Source: Pelobates cultripes (lineage: Eukaryota > Chordata > Amphibia > Anura > Pelobatidae). Taken from it: a stretch of 64,000 nucleotides of DNA. This document shows, piece by piece, positions 34,200 to 46,774 of this stretch. The stretch is taken from contig OW240913.1 of assembly GCA_933207985.1 (NCBI GenBank), positions 105,247,741-105,311,740 on the forward strand. The letters are read 5' to 3'. How positions within the stretch are numbered: the stretch's first letter is position 1; each line of letters opens with the position of its first letter. Below the pieces are notes generated by a model. That model was not told the origin of the DNA and ran no database searches. It worked only from the letters and a program-made list of their open reading frames with translations. Position numbers and translations under genes: made by a program.

Positions 34200-35661
34200 A
34201 ATAAGTCAATGGGACCTGATGGAATACACCCAGAGCTATTAAAAGAGCTTAGTGGTGTACTAGCAAAACCATTAACAGATTTATTTAACCAATCATTGTT
34301 AACAGGAGTAGTCCCAGAAGATTGGAAGTTAGCGAATGTTGTGCCCATTCACAAGAAAGGTAATAGGGAGGAGTCGGGCAACTATAGGCCAGTAAGCCAT
34401 ACTTCAGTAGTGGGGAAAGTGATGGAAACCATGTTAAAAGATAGGATTATTGAACATCTAAAAACATATGGATTTCAAGATCAGAGACAACATGGGTTTA
34501 CTTCAGGGAGATCATACCAAACTAATCTTATTGATTTTTTGATTGGGTAACTAAATTATAGATCAGGGTGGTGCAGTAGACATTGCTTACCTAGATTTCA
34601 GTAAGGCTTTTGACACTGTTGCACATAGAAGGCTTATCAATAAACTGCAATCTTTAATTTTGGATTCCAATATTGTTAAATGGGTAAGGCAGTGGCTGAG
34701 TGACATGCAACAGAGGGTTGTAGTCAATGGAGTATATTCAAAGCTTGGGCTTGTCACCAGTGGGGTACCTCAACGATCTGTACTTGGACCCATTCTCTTT
34801 AATATTTTTATTAGTGATATTGCAGAAGGTATTGATGGTAAGGTATGTCTTTTTGCTGATGATACTAAGATATGTAACAGGGTTGATGTTCCAGGAGGGA
34901 TAAGCCAAATGGCAAATGATTTAGGTAAACTAGAAAAATGGTCAGAGTTGTGGCAACTGACATTTAATGTGGATAAGTGCAAGATAATGCATCTTGGACG
35001 TAAAAACACAAGGGCAGAGTACAGAATATTTGATAGAGTCATAACATCAACATCCGAGGAAAGGGATTTAGGGGTGATTATTTATGATTACTTAAAGGTA
35101 GGCAGACAATGTATTAGAGCAGCAGGAAATGCTAACAGAATGCTTGGTTGTATAGGGAGAGGTATTAGCAGTAGAAAGAGGGAAGTGCTCATGCCATTGT
35201 ACAGAACACTGGTGAGACCTCACTTGGAGTATTGTACGCAGTACTGGAGACCGTATCTTCAAAAGGATATTGATACCTTAGAGAGGGTTCAGAGAAGGGC
35301 TACTAAACTGGTTCATGGATTGCGGGATAAAACTTACCAGGAAAGGTTAAAGGATCTTAACATGTATAGCTTGGAGGAAAGACGAGACAGGGGGGATATG
35401 ATAGAAACATTTAAATATATAAAGGGAATCAACACAGTAAAGGAGGAGACTATATTTAAAAGAAGAAAAACTACCACAACAAGAGGACATAGTCTTAAAT
35501 TAGAGGGACAAAGGTTTAAAAATAATATCAGGAAGTATTACTTTACTGAGAGGGTAGTGGATGCATGGAATAGCCTTCCAGCTGAAGTGGTAGAGGTTAA
35601 CACAGTAAAGGAGTTTAAGCATGCGTGGGATAGGCATAAGGCTATCCCAACTATAAGATAA
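34200..35661 (+). pseudogene. CR1 reverse transcriptase, one frameshift
   Basis: The frame runs SMGPDGIHPELLKELSG ... EDWKLANVVPIHKKG ... NYRPVSHTS ... QHGFTSGRSYQTNLIDF and is then lost by a single-base loss near 34540. It resumes DQGGAVDIAYLDFSKAFDTV (motif A), GVPQRSVLGPILFN, LFADDTK (catalytic FADD at about 34853) and GCIGRGISSRKREVL, ending PTIR at 35661. Compared with the minus-strand copy at 51891, GVPQG has become GVPQR. The domain order and C-terminus are typical of CR1. Confidence 0.9.
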
Positions 35662-35861
35662 GGCCAGGGACTAATGGAAGTATTTAGAAAATTGGGCAGA
35701 CTAGATCGGCCGAATGGTTCTTATCTGCTGTCACATTCTATGTTTCTATGTTTCTATCATTATAAAGTGCATCATGTGCTATTTTCATCAAAGTGTGCAT
35801 AATATGCATAATTTTGATATACCTTGTCACCCAGTCTATAGATCAATAACTCCCTGCCAGA

Positions 35862-36500
35862 GCTGCCACCAGAAATTTTGGGGGCCCTGACAAAGAACAA
35901 GGTCTGCCCCCCCCCCCCTGCAATAAATGCAGTGTGTGTTAGTGTAATGAATGCAGTGTGTGTGTCAGTGTAATGAATGCAGACTGTGTGTCAGTGCAAT
36001 GAATGCAGACTGTGCTAGTGTAATGAATGCAGAGTGTGTGTTAGTGCAGTGAATGCAGTGTGTGTGAGTGTAATGAATGCAGAGTGTGTGTCAGTGTAGT
36101 GGATGCAATGTGTGTGTCAGTGTAGTGGATGCAGTGTGTGTGTGTCAGTGTAGTGAATGCAGTGTGTGTGTGTTAGTGCAGTGGATGCAGTGTGTGTGTT
36201 AGTGTAATGAATGCAGTGTGTGTTAGTGCAGTACATGCAGTGTGTGTGTTAGTGCAATGGATGCAGTGTGTGTGTTAGTGTAATGGATGCAGTGTGTGTG
36301 TTAGTGCTATGAATGCAGTGTGTGTGTTAGTGCAGTGAATGCAGTGTGTGTGTTAAGTAGTGTATGCATGTAAATGTAATGAAATGTAAATGAACTGTTA
36401 TTCCCCCCTCCCTGTTTCTTACCTGGTTCAGGAAGGGGGGAAGATGCCATGATCCCTGGTGGTCCAGTGGCATTGTGGGGCCCCCCGGCTCCCTATACTT
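35862..36500. mobile_element. DNA-element-like segment with internal GT-rich tandem repeats
   Basis: The left part starts CAGAGCTGCCACCAGAAATTTTGGGGGCCC, resembling hAT-type termini (CAG at the end). The right part has CCCTGGTGGTCCAGTGGCAT, the complement of a block in the pogo-like element at 10578-10598, then GGGGCCCCCCGGCTCCC. Between them lies a minisatellite. The exact ends are uncertain. Confidence 0.45.
35920..36357. repeat. minisatellite, unit about 26-30 bp
   Basis: About 15 units of the type GTGTTAGTGTAATGAATGCA with GTGTGT extensions. Variants alternate TAATGAATG, CAGTGAATG and TAGTGGATG. Unit length varies through the number of GT pairs. Confidence 0.92.
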
Positions 36501-37420
36501 GCAGAGGGGGCCCAGCGGACTGCAGCTGTACTCTGATGTCTCAAATATGGAGAACCTTCTATCAATAAGATGTAAGATACATTTGGATGCATCACAGGCT
36601 TTATGAATGCCCTGGACTCCCCAAGTTGATTGATAAGCTGTTGGCAGGGCTCCAAAAGTTGTATTCATTTGATGTAAGAAAGATTATGGAGTCTTTTAAA
36701 GACCCTGATCTAGTCTTCCTTCCTGACCCATGGTGCTGGATCACAGTGTTATCAGCACAGGGTTTTGTAATCAGCTCTGTGCCAATTACACATAATTTAA
36801 CACAATTAACATTTATATTGTGACAGACATGACATTATGTGGTTATTTGACTTACCTGATCGGTAGGCGGTCTGGGAGTTGCTGGCTGCACTCTATGCTG
36901 CTCCCCTGTAGCTTCCTATCCCTGCCTCTCTCCACACACAGCGCTACCTACTGGCTGGTGCTGGTATTGCAGTTTATTCTCAATCACTAGCACATGTTTA
37001 AAAAATCTGGGGGGGTCCTGCGGACGCCCATGGTTGGTAATCTAGCTCTGTTACATCACAAAAATCTGGAAACAGTATATATTGCCAAAAATCTGACTAA
37101 GCACCAATTGTTTATATCATATTATTCTATGTAATGTTAACATGCAGAATGCTTGTGAAATATGTAAAAAAAAATATGAGAAACTTAAATGAGTGAAAAT
37201 ATTCTGCCTCTAAATAAGTCTCAAATTATACCAAGTGAGATAATTCAACTTTGCATATGTACTTTAAGCATTTATGGCATAATTAACATTTTCTGAAATG
37301 CTCAGAAATACTGAATACTAATGCAGTGCCTGTGTCATTATGTGCACATACAGTATAACGGAAGAGTGAAAACCACACAATTTGAAAGAAATTGGTGACA
37401 AAATGGCTGAACGATGAGGC
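36501..37420. other. mixed sequence, no gene recognised
   Basis: GC-richer patches (36840-37030; CCTGATCGGTAGGCGGTCTG, CAGCGCTACCTACTGGCTGG) look repeat-derived but have no termini I can define. The rest is AT-rich. Confidence 0.4.
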
Positions 37421-37967
37421 TTAACGGACCACTCCACACCCATAAAGCACTTGAGTTGGCTGAAGTGTTTTATTGGTGAGGTGTATTCTATTAAAAAGGC
37501 ACTTTATAAATGTGGTGATTTCTATGAGAAATTAACACTTTTATTATTAAATAATGGAACACCTCCTAGCTGTCAATCAAACAGTCAAGGAGGTTTCCTT
37601 TATACTTCCGTTACCGTCTACTTGAGCATGCCTGCCTCCCTTCGCATACCTGTTCTCAGACCTTAATTCAGACCAGTGTTCTTTCTGAATGTTGTGCACA
37701 TCAGCAGGCACATATACACATAAGCCAATGCGTACGCACCAGTCAGTGAAGATAGAAGCCTGTGATTGGTTACTTCCATATGAAGTGACTGTAAAGGCTT
37801 GCAAATACTGCAATCCATAAGAACTACAGCTTTTGCAAGCTCTTTTAAGATATACCGACGATTAATGACGATGGATGAAGAATGCATGCATGTATTAATT
37901 TGAGGTATATCTATAAAACAGTGATTTTTTTGTTTCCCCATATTTTTGACAGTGGAGTGGTCCTTCA
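37421..37967. mobile_element. TTAA-type DNA element
   Basis: Left TTAACGGACCACTCCAC faces right GTGGAGTGGTCCTTCAA. The right TTAA is eroded to TTCAA. The ends resemble the TTAAAGGACCACT family at 31451, but the interior is different. It has no coding content. Confidence 0.75.
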
Positions 37968-38479
37968 AGACACTCTATGTGAGATGTATCAAGTTGTCTA
38001 CATTTGACACTAGATAAGTGTTATCATAATAAAATAAAATAAAAATCTATTGGCAGTGGTAAAAAGAAGGTTAACTACTTACAAATTTCCATTTTAAAGT
38101 AAACATAATTCATATAGTACTACAATGCTATAATTTCCCCTCTACTACTGCACAAACAAACTCACTGATAATGAATGGAGGCAGTCTAGATAAGCTGTTG
38201 AGAGAAAGTGTAGAATTTAGGTCATTTACAAAAACTGTTCAGTCTGAGAGCAACTCAGGCATGTTCAGTATGCTCCTAAAGGGAATTTTGCGGTGCCTCA
38301 TTCAATCCCTAGTTTGGCATCTGAGTTGCATGCTCAGTGTGTAAAAGTTCAAAAGTCTTGCAGTCTTGCAAAGTTACTACTTAGAAAGCAGCATAAAAGT
38401 AAAGTATTGGGCTTGAAATGCTAATGATTTTTACAAAAAAGTGAACAATGCACACACTTTAAGGGATTACTTCTAACAG

Positions 38480-38960
38480 GGTGCTCCAGAAAGGGAGGGC
38501 AAGTTCCCCACTGGAAATATATACAGATGTCCAAGCACACCCAATAGCTATTTCAAGAGGCAGTCTTTATTTTGGAATAAAATATAATGACAATGGTTCA
38601 ACTCTTGAACCTTTGTCAAGTCTCATGTATAGGCAAAAAAGGAATTTCCAGGCACTCAGAGTGTTAAAGCCACAGGCAGATTTTAACGGAACAAAAAGAG
38701 CAGCAATGTTTCGACCCTCTGAAAAAGACCTCTCAGAGGTCGAAACATTGCTGCTCTTTTTGTTTTTCAAGCTTAAAAAGACCTCTCAGAGGGTCGAAAC
38801 GTTGCTGCTCTTTTTGTTCCATTAAAATCTGCCTGCAGCTTTAACACTCTGAGTGCCTGGAAATTCCTTTTTTGCCTTAAAGTGTTGGGATTGCTGGTCC
38901 TGATCTAGTGCACCGGTGGCTGCTGGGATTGAGTGCGGTTCCTGCAATCATCTTTACAAG
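38480..38960. mobile_element. fold-back interspersed repeat with AAACGTTGCTGC stem-loops
   Basis: The arms 38634-38720 (GCAAAAAAGGAATTTCCAGG, CAGAGTGTTAAAGC, AGATTTTAACGGAACAAAAA) are repeated in complement at 38795-38878. The centre has two near-identical CCTCTCAGAGG-TCGAAAC(A/G)TTGCTGCTC blocks. Beyond the right arm are TAGTGCACCGG and GGGATTGAGTGCGG, also found at 16019-16110. It is likely a composite of two head-to-head copies. Confidence 0.65.
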
Positions 38961-41100
38961 TCTCACGTAGAAGCCAAAATGCTGTCATTATTAAGTGAAT
39001 GTCCTTATTGGAACTTGAAGAAACTGCAATTATTATACTTTATTAAAAGGTTGTTTTGGTGCTTAGAATGTCTCTTCAACCAATAGGCTATGGCTCAACA
39101 ACCAAGAGACAAAGCTCAGTTTCAATACTAGCATGACATATATCTGCTGATAATGTTTTAAAATTGTGTCCCTCGTCTTAAGTACTGCATGTGTCCATTG
39201 GAAATAGGTTCCTCAAATCCCAGCACTGTTTGCCTTTTGGAAATGTGTCCACTATACTCAGTACTTAGTGTTTCCTTTGAAGGATGCTGGCACACTCTCC
39301 CAGGTTTCCAGGTAGAATTCCATAATTGCCTAATCCTGCAGGAACAATTGTAACTCATTAAATAATTATTCCATTACTAAATCTGCTTTTAGAAGTGGTC
39401 ATGGTGTTATGAATCTGAGATTCAAAGCGATAAACAAAAGACATACAGCTTTTTTCCCTTTATTTTGAGTTATTTTAACATTTCATATAAATTGAATAGA
39501 TCAGGAGGTGAAAGGAACTGTATATCACCAGGGGTCGGGTACATCACCATCTTCCACCAAACGTCAACAGCTTCCACTCTCTGTGACTTCACAAAAACCA
39601 TAGAAACATATGCATGGGATGCATTGCTGTATTGGAGATATTATGGCTAATCCCAACTTTATTAGTGCAGTAGCATTCATCAGGTTTACACAGTGCACAG
39701 CAAATGGCTGATGTTGTGTACAAAACAGAAAATACATAATACTACAACAAAATGTATCAGAAGTTGAAGGCAAAATGGCAAAGTGAAAGTGTCAGAATAC
39801 CTCCAGTGAATACCCTATGATTTTTTATTATGAAATATATACTTAAATTTGGCAATTTTTATTTCTGTGACCACTGTTAAACTTAGAACCCTATTGGCTT
39901 ATCTCAGTGCAACAAATGGAATTTCCAGAAGAGCATATGACAGATACTTGGTAGACCCCAGCTAACTTATCAAGCTACTTAATGAGGGAGGGTGCCAGGG
40001 CACTCCTTGCAGCAACTTGTAGTGGTAATGGTGTTTGGAGTATTCCTTTTACTGTTGTGGACACTAAAAAAGTTATTCCTTTTAGGTAGGAAATGCCATG
40101 ACTACCACTAATTGCTGCAAAGAGATTTTTTTCTGTTAAATCCTCTTGATACAAATTTGGCTTCTCCTGGGAAACTGCATTTCTAAATTTGTCTGTTAAG
40201 TAGCACTATTTAACAGTTAATCAGCATCAAGAGGGCTCTCACGGTGGGTTGAGATGTTTGAAGATTGCTCAAAGTGACTTTTTTAAAGTTGCATAAGTCA
40301 ATGAATTCCATGAAATAACTTGCAAGTTGGGAATAACCCAGGTAGGGGGAAGCAGCTGTCTTGACCCAATAAGGAATGATGTTCACCAACTGAATGACAG
40401 ATATAAAAACTGAATTTAGCAGATAATGAACAAAAATAGCAAAAAGTATATGTTTTATATGGCCATTTTTTATATTAGAAATATTTGCTAATTAATATGT
40501 TGTTTTTTACTATGTGTGTCTTCAGAAATTTCTTGCATGTTGCCAAAAATATAAACAACACCAGCATAATCCGTTTTAGATATTATAAACTCGCTATCTT
40601 ATTATCCCAGCAGACTGGGCTTTCTGTGATTTCTTATTCTGCAATTGTCTTTTCTAATTCTGTGATTACTTTTGTTAAAATATACCCCATGAAACCACAT
40701 TTGTTGTGATTTATTGTTTCATGTATCTGATTACAATGGTAATTAAAAACAGCTTTTCTCATCGCCAGCATTTGTGGAAATGATGAAGTGTGTCAGGCTG
40801 CAGGTTACTGCAATTATCTTGTTTACAAATCATTTCAGGGCAATGTTGTAGGTTCTCATTTTGAGATGTTTTTATTGAAGGCAATTTAACAGTTTAATTT
40901 AATTATTGCTAAATGATACTACAGTTCATATGTCATGATTTAACCCCTTGGGTGTCACTTTGAGAAATGCTTGCGCACCCCACAGCACAAGAAAGTAACT
41001 CATGAAACTAGCTAATACATTGTACTAAATGTTTGCCTTTGATATAAAACAAGACTGATGACGAGCTAAAATAAAGTATAAGACTGATAGCAAGTGAACA
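38961..41100. other. intergenic sequence, nothing recognised
   Basis: AT-rich sequence with scattered short open frames of no recognisable domain. No RNA gene, exon or bounded repeat could be supported. Confidence 0.5.
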
Positions 41101-42799
41101 ACAGAAAAAAAAAGAATAAGCGCTAATTAACCAATGGGCAGCAACCCTAGAAGAGAGATCCATCCAAACCCTTTGGAATCAAAGATAGTGAGAAATATAG
41201 AGGTAAGTGCTGTGCCAATTTCTATAACAAACTATAATGAGCAGTGAAAATCACAACATAAAATAAGTAAAAATCACAACACATAAAATAAGTAAAAAAT
41301 ACAAAAATCAGTAAAAAAAATTGTCCAATAAAAAGGATCTTACTCAGATCAAATATAGAATAAGGTGCTTAAATAGGAGTAATATCCTCTGTGTCTTTTT
41401 CTGGATGAATACACTCATATGAAAGACAAAAGCCTGATAAAAAGAACCAATAGTGCAATATGAACGGTCCAATATGTATATAGATGAAATAAATGGGAAT
41501 AAACTCACATTTAGTAGAGCTATAGCTAGCTCTAGTGTGAAGGGCGTACAGCGGTATAATCCCTGCTTGTGGGATATGCTGTGAGTTTTTTCCATCTGGG
41601 GTATGGCCCACACTCAGGAAAGAGGGTAAAAATATATACACTGAATAAAAAACAACAGTATATATAATAACTAAAATAGTACTCACAAGCAAAGAGCAGG
41701 CTAACTGCTCCTTGGTAACAGTGCTGATGGTATGATCCCCACCTTGGATTTCTTGGAGTGCAGGATATAAAAAAAATGCCAGGTAAAAATCAAGTGTATA
41801 AAAAAGATAGTTGGCACCAGGGAAATGACCCAAAAATCTTTCTTACAATACACAATTAAAAATCCACAAACGCTTTTCTCCTCAGTGATTTATCAAAATG
41901 GAATAACCATTGACAGCATATCCCATAAGCGAGGATTAAACCGCTGTACGCCCTTCACACTAGAGCTAGCTATAGCTCTACTAAATGTGAGTTTATTCCC
42001 ATTTATTTAATCTATATACATATTGGACAAATCATATTGCACTATTGGTTCTTTTTTTGTATTTTTTTTATTGAATATTGCATTGTACAAAGAAGTCATT
42101 AACGGTACATCAATGCGGTGGTACAGTGTGTTTTTCGTTAACTATATATCTTCCTTTTTTTTACTGTTATGTTTGTGTCAAATCTGTATATGACGCATTT
42201 TATACAGTTTATACATTTAACATCACCGGATGAGAAACATGTCAATTCACACATCCATAAGTCACATTAACAGAGAGTGTGGTGGTTGTGGTGCGAGTGG
42301 CATTTGGGTGTGCAGTTTGTTCTAGCCATATGTGAATCGGTAGGTAAAAGAGGTCGGTTCAGTGTGACCCTTCGTAGAGTGTAATAAGGCAGAATTATAC
42401 AACTAAGGGCATTCTGGCTATTCTGTCAGTCCCTTATTCGGGGTATAGTCTGGTCTCAAGGTCCGTCTGGATAGAGGGGCATTATACTGGCGGAGGGGCT
42501 GGTTCTGTCTATTGCCTGTCACTGGTACATGACATCATCCACATCTCCAGGTGGTCGTTCCATAGTGGGGTGGGGTATGGGTACGTTAGTTGGGGTCTCT
42601 GTGGTATGGTAGAGCGTTAACGGTCCGGGTGTACTTAGAGTAGCGTAAAAGGTCGTTACGGAGAACTCTCCAAGTATGCCTTCCAAGGTTGCCAGCAGGT
42701 GAGGTAGGTGGTATACTGGTGGGATAGGGAGTAGTCAAGTTCCTCCATCACCCTCAGTGATTCCACTTTCGTGATCCAATCTCTAATAGATGGAGCTTG

Positions 42800-45700
42800 T
42801 GTTTTTTTTCCAGTATATAGGGATCAAGAGGTTTGCTGCGGTTAAGAGATGGTTTAACAGTGTCTTTGGTATGTAAGTTGGGTATATTAAAAAGAGTAGC
42901 ACCTTTGGGGTGTGGAGTAATCGTATGTCTGTGATCAGCTAGATCAATGTTAGTATGCTTGTCCAGAAGCGCTGGATGACTTCACATGTCCACCATATGT
43001 GTCCCTGTTTCTCCCACATCTCCAGCATGAATGTGAGGTGTTGGGAAAGAAGTGTTGGAGGTGTGAGGGTGTGTAATGCCATCTGGAGACTTTTTTGTAA
43101 TTACTTTCATGAGTGGCATTGCTGTATGACATGCAGAAAATATTTGTAAACAGACGTTTGTACTTGTCATCTGAAAAGATAATTTGAAGTTCGGTAGCCC
43201 AATTGTCCATGAATTTCGGTTGCGTTGGTGTGTCATTATGTTGTAGTGTTTTATAAAAAGTGGACAGGTGCTTCGTTTTAATGGTGTGGGTACAGCAAGC
43301 CATGTCAAATGCGGTGAAGTCTCTAGTCCCCTCCAGAAGAAGAGGGTTTGTTTTGAAAAGACGGACTAGTTGTGACTAACTAAACCATCATAAGGGGGTG
43401 TGGGTGGCTGTTGTCTGGATAATTTATGCAAGGGGTTTCAGGCCCTGGTCATTGAGCAGAGAACCTAGTCTGGGGCATGGCAGGTTGTGTAACAGGGCAA
43501 GTGACGTTTCAGTGTGGCTTAGGCGGAGCTGTAGGATACAAGGTATGGGTATAGTGGTGATGGATGTTTGGAAATATTATGTAGAGGTTGTAGCTTTTGC
43601 CAGACCTTCAAAGTGGCAGGTATGGTAGGGGGAGAGGTGTAGTCCGAGGCCAATAAAGATCCTCCCTTTGCCTGTCACGGTATTGTGCATAAATGGCCCT
43701 GGAATCCAAGGCTTTCTGGGTATACCCAATATTTTGGATACCTGGGATGTGCCCATTCATACATTCTGGTGAGACTCATTGCCTTATGGTATATCTCAAT
43801 GTCAGGTTGTACCAGTCCTCCTGTATCAGCTTAGGGCTGATGAGAACTCGGAGAGCAATTCTGGGGTGTCTATGGGACCAGATGAAAGTGGTAAAAAGGC
43901 ACGTTATGGTCTTAAAAAGGAGTTTGGGTAAAGTTTGCAGTAGGGCACTGTGTTCATCTTCAGTATATGGGTGCAGCAGAGCCAGACGAACAATGGTTTG
44001 TTCCATTTGTCCAGATCAAATTTGGCCTCTTGTATTGTCTGCAAGAGAGCCGGGAAGTTTAGCGAGTATATCTTAGTAAGGTCATGCGGGAGGTGAACTC
44101 AGGTATTTAACTGCTGTCTTGGCCCAGGGAAATGAGTAGTCCCGTTTTAGAGATTCTTTGGTGTGGGGGTCTACACTCAGTGGGAGGATTTTGCTTTTTG
44201 TAAAATTAACTTTGAAGTTTGACAAACTATTGTATAGAGAGATTTCCTCTATTAATGCTGCCATGAAGGAGAGTGGTTTAGTGATTATGAATAGGAGGTC
44301 GTCCGCGAAGGCCGCCAGTTTAAACTCCTGATTATCAGTTGGGATGCCATGAATATCTCCATTTCCTGCAGGAATGGCTCCATTATAAGGATAAAAAGAA
44401 GGGGGGAAAAAGGGGAACCCCTGTCTCGTGCCATTTCTTATTTATACTGGGTAGGTGAGTTGTCCATTGATTTGAATTTTGGCGCTTGGAGAGGAGTATA
44501 TCGCCCCCAACCACTGGAGCCAGCATGGGCCAAATCCCAGAGTTCTGAAGACTAGGGACCAATCCACCCTGTCAAATGCTTTCTCGGCATATATATAGAG
44601 TAGAAGACTCTGAGGTTGGCGCAACTTCGCCAGGTGGATCAGGCTCAGCATTTTGGTGGCATTATGCTTTGCCTCTCTCTCCGGTACGAAGACTGGTCAG
44701 GGTGGATTAGTCCCTGAAGGAGTGGTCTCAGTCTATTCTCCAGGATTTTTGTAAACATTTTTAGGTCTATATTGATCAGTGAAATTGGGCGGCAGTTGCC
44801 ACAGCTTGTTAACTCTTTGCCTGGTTTTGGTATAAGTGTTATGTGTGCATACAGGGTCGAGTTTGGAAGGGGGTGGATCGGGTCAGTGAGCTAAAGGCCT
44901 CAGTAAATGGCGCATATAGTGTGTGTAGGAATGTCTTGTAGTATTTACCTGAGAAGCCACCTGAGCCAGGGCTCTTCCCTAGAAGGAGGTTATGTATCAC
45001 AGTTTGGACCTCCTCTGTGAGAATAGGAGTTTCGAGGAACTCTGAGTCTACTGGGGCGATGGTTTGGGGAATTCTGGTGGAAAGGAAGGCGACTATCTTC
45101 TCCTTCTCAGGTGGTACCTGTTGTAAGTTATAAAGGTCAGTATAAAATTCGTGGAAGGCTGTCAAGATGTCAGGTAGTCTGTGAGAGACTTCTCACGATG
45201 ATGTTTTTATTCGGGGGATAAAGGTGCTTTGCCTTGAATCCCTTAGCATGTTAGCCAAGAAATGGACACCCTTTTTGCACTGTGCATAGAATCTAGATTT
45301 AGTAAGGAGTAGCTTGCGCTTAATCTCGGTGTTAAGCAGTTGTTGCAGCTCTGCCCTTTTACTCGTCAACATTTTGTAAGTATCTAGAGAGTGGGAGAGT
45401 TTGTGATTGCCCTCTAGTAATCAGATCTCCCTTAGTAAGGAGTTAAGTTTGGCTTTGCAAAGCCTTTTCGTTTTGGGGGCTTATAACAGGTTTGTCGGCT
45501 TCCCAGACAATGGTGGGGGAAGTCTCAGGGTTGAAGTTATCTGAGAAGTGGTTAGTAAGTGTCTCAGTCACCTCAGCCACCAGTTCTTGGTCATTTAGCA
45601 ATAAATCATTGAGATGCCAGCTAGGTGCTCTGGAGGGTAAGGAAGGGATTTGAATGGCAAGAGACAGGGGGGCATGGTCAGACCAGGTGATGGAGCCGTA

Positions 45701-46364
45701 TGTGCACGTGTGTATTAGGTTTTGAAATCTGTGGGGGAGAAAAAGCATATCAATCCCAGAGTATGTCCCTGTTGTGGGTTACAAGTAAGAGTAGTCTCTG
45801 GAATTGGGGTGTGTGATGCGCCAGCAATCAAACAGTTGTGCAGAGTCAAGCAGAGTGGTGAGTTGCCCCCGGGCTGAGGATTGGTACGAGGGTGCGATGG
45901 ATGTGGTATCCATGTTCGAGTCTATGGAAATGTTCATGTCTCCCCCTAGGATTAGAATGCCCTCTTGAAAGGATTCAACAGTTCTGAGAATTTTCCGGGA
46001 AAGCTGTACATTGTCGTCTGTTTGGGAGATATATATTTGCTAGTGTAACCATGGTGTGTCCAATTTTACCCTTCACTAACAAGATTCTGCCAGAGTCATC
46101 TGAGTAGTGCGCCTTGTATGTAAAGGGGATGGCTTTGGCTATTAGAATGGCTACACCTCTAACTTTGGCATCAGGAAAGTTACTGAAATAGCCTGTAGGG
46201 TATCTGCTGTTTCTAAAGTGTGGAGCAGAGTCTTGTTGGAAGTGCATCTCCTGTACAAAGACCACCTCTGCTTTAAATTTATGAAATTCGGTTAACGCTA
46301 AGGATCTCTCTTCTACGGAATTTAGCCCTCTCGCATTGATAGTCACTGTCGTCCCTGTCAGCAC
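42800..46364 (-). pseudogene. L1-type ORF2 (endonuclease-reverse transcriptase), frameshifted
   Basis: The endonuclease begins VTINARGLNSVEERSLALTE and includes VVFVQEMHF and RGVAILIAK, ending at YGSITWSDHAPLSL near 45680. The reverse transcriptase has LLLGKSPGSGGFSGKYYK (normally PGPDG), motif A YIYAEKAFDRVDW with the catalytic Asp replaced by Tyr (44589-44591), and an intact FADD at 44298-44309. The thumb-like part (LISPKLIQEDWYN) follows. The end carries KVSRWHYTPSHLQHFFPNTS and CWRCG, the L1 C-terminal cysteine motif. Several frame changes and the Asp loss make it inactive. Confidence 0.88.
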
Positions 46365-46774
46365 ATTCGGTCACTGCACCGTATATATGCACAGTAAAAC
46401 AAAAAAGAAAAATCAATTAGCAAAGAACAAGAAACAATAAGTATTTACAATTGAATCAATAGGATTTATGAGGAGGTAAGTAATGTTCAAGGATGGTGGG
46501 TTATAGAGGTAATTTCCATTGGTGACCTTCCTGTGGGGAGCTCTAGAGAACCCTATCCCACTAGGAATAGTATGACACCACATCAGACCGATGGGGGGGG
46601 GACGGGGTACAGGTGGTGAGCATGTGAGTGGTAGTGAGATATGTGATAGGTGAAAAAGTGCTATGAAGTTACATGGGAGAGGTTATCCATTAAGTATAGA
46701 GGGTGGTAAGAGTGTATATTGATACTATGTATGGGGTATGTGGTGTCCAGGACTGTCCGTGTGCATCCCAAGTC

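Larger units (their letters stand above)
32135..35757 (+). mobile_element. CR1-type LINE, copy 1, with two nested insertions
   Basis: A 5'-truncated non-LTR retrotransposon. The endonuclease C-terminus is at 32140-32270 (SQLVLDLVLTNGDLVSD, SSDHQSVWF) and continues after a hAT-like insertion at 32616-32805; the linker and reverse transcriptase run from 33761 to 35661; the 3' tail ends in CATTCTATGTTTCTATGTTTC at about 35757. Removing the hAT-like (32274-32615) and ORF1-only L1-like (32806-33760) insertions restores collinearity with the minus-strand copy at 51806-55322. CR1 is preferred over Rex1 from the C-terminal blocks LVRPHLEYC and LERVQRRATK. Confidence 0.9.
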
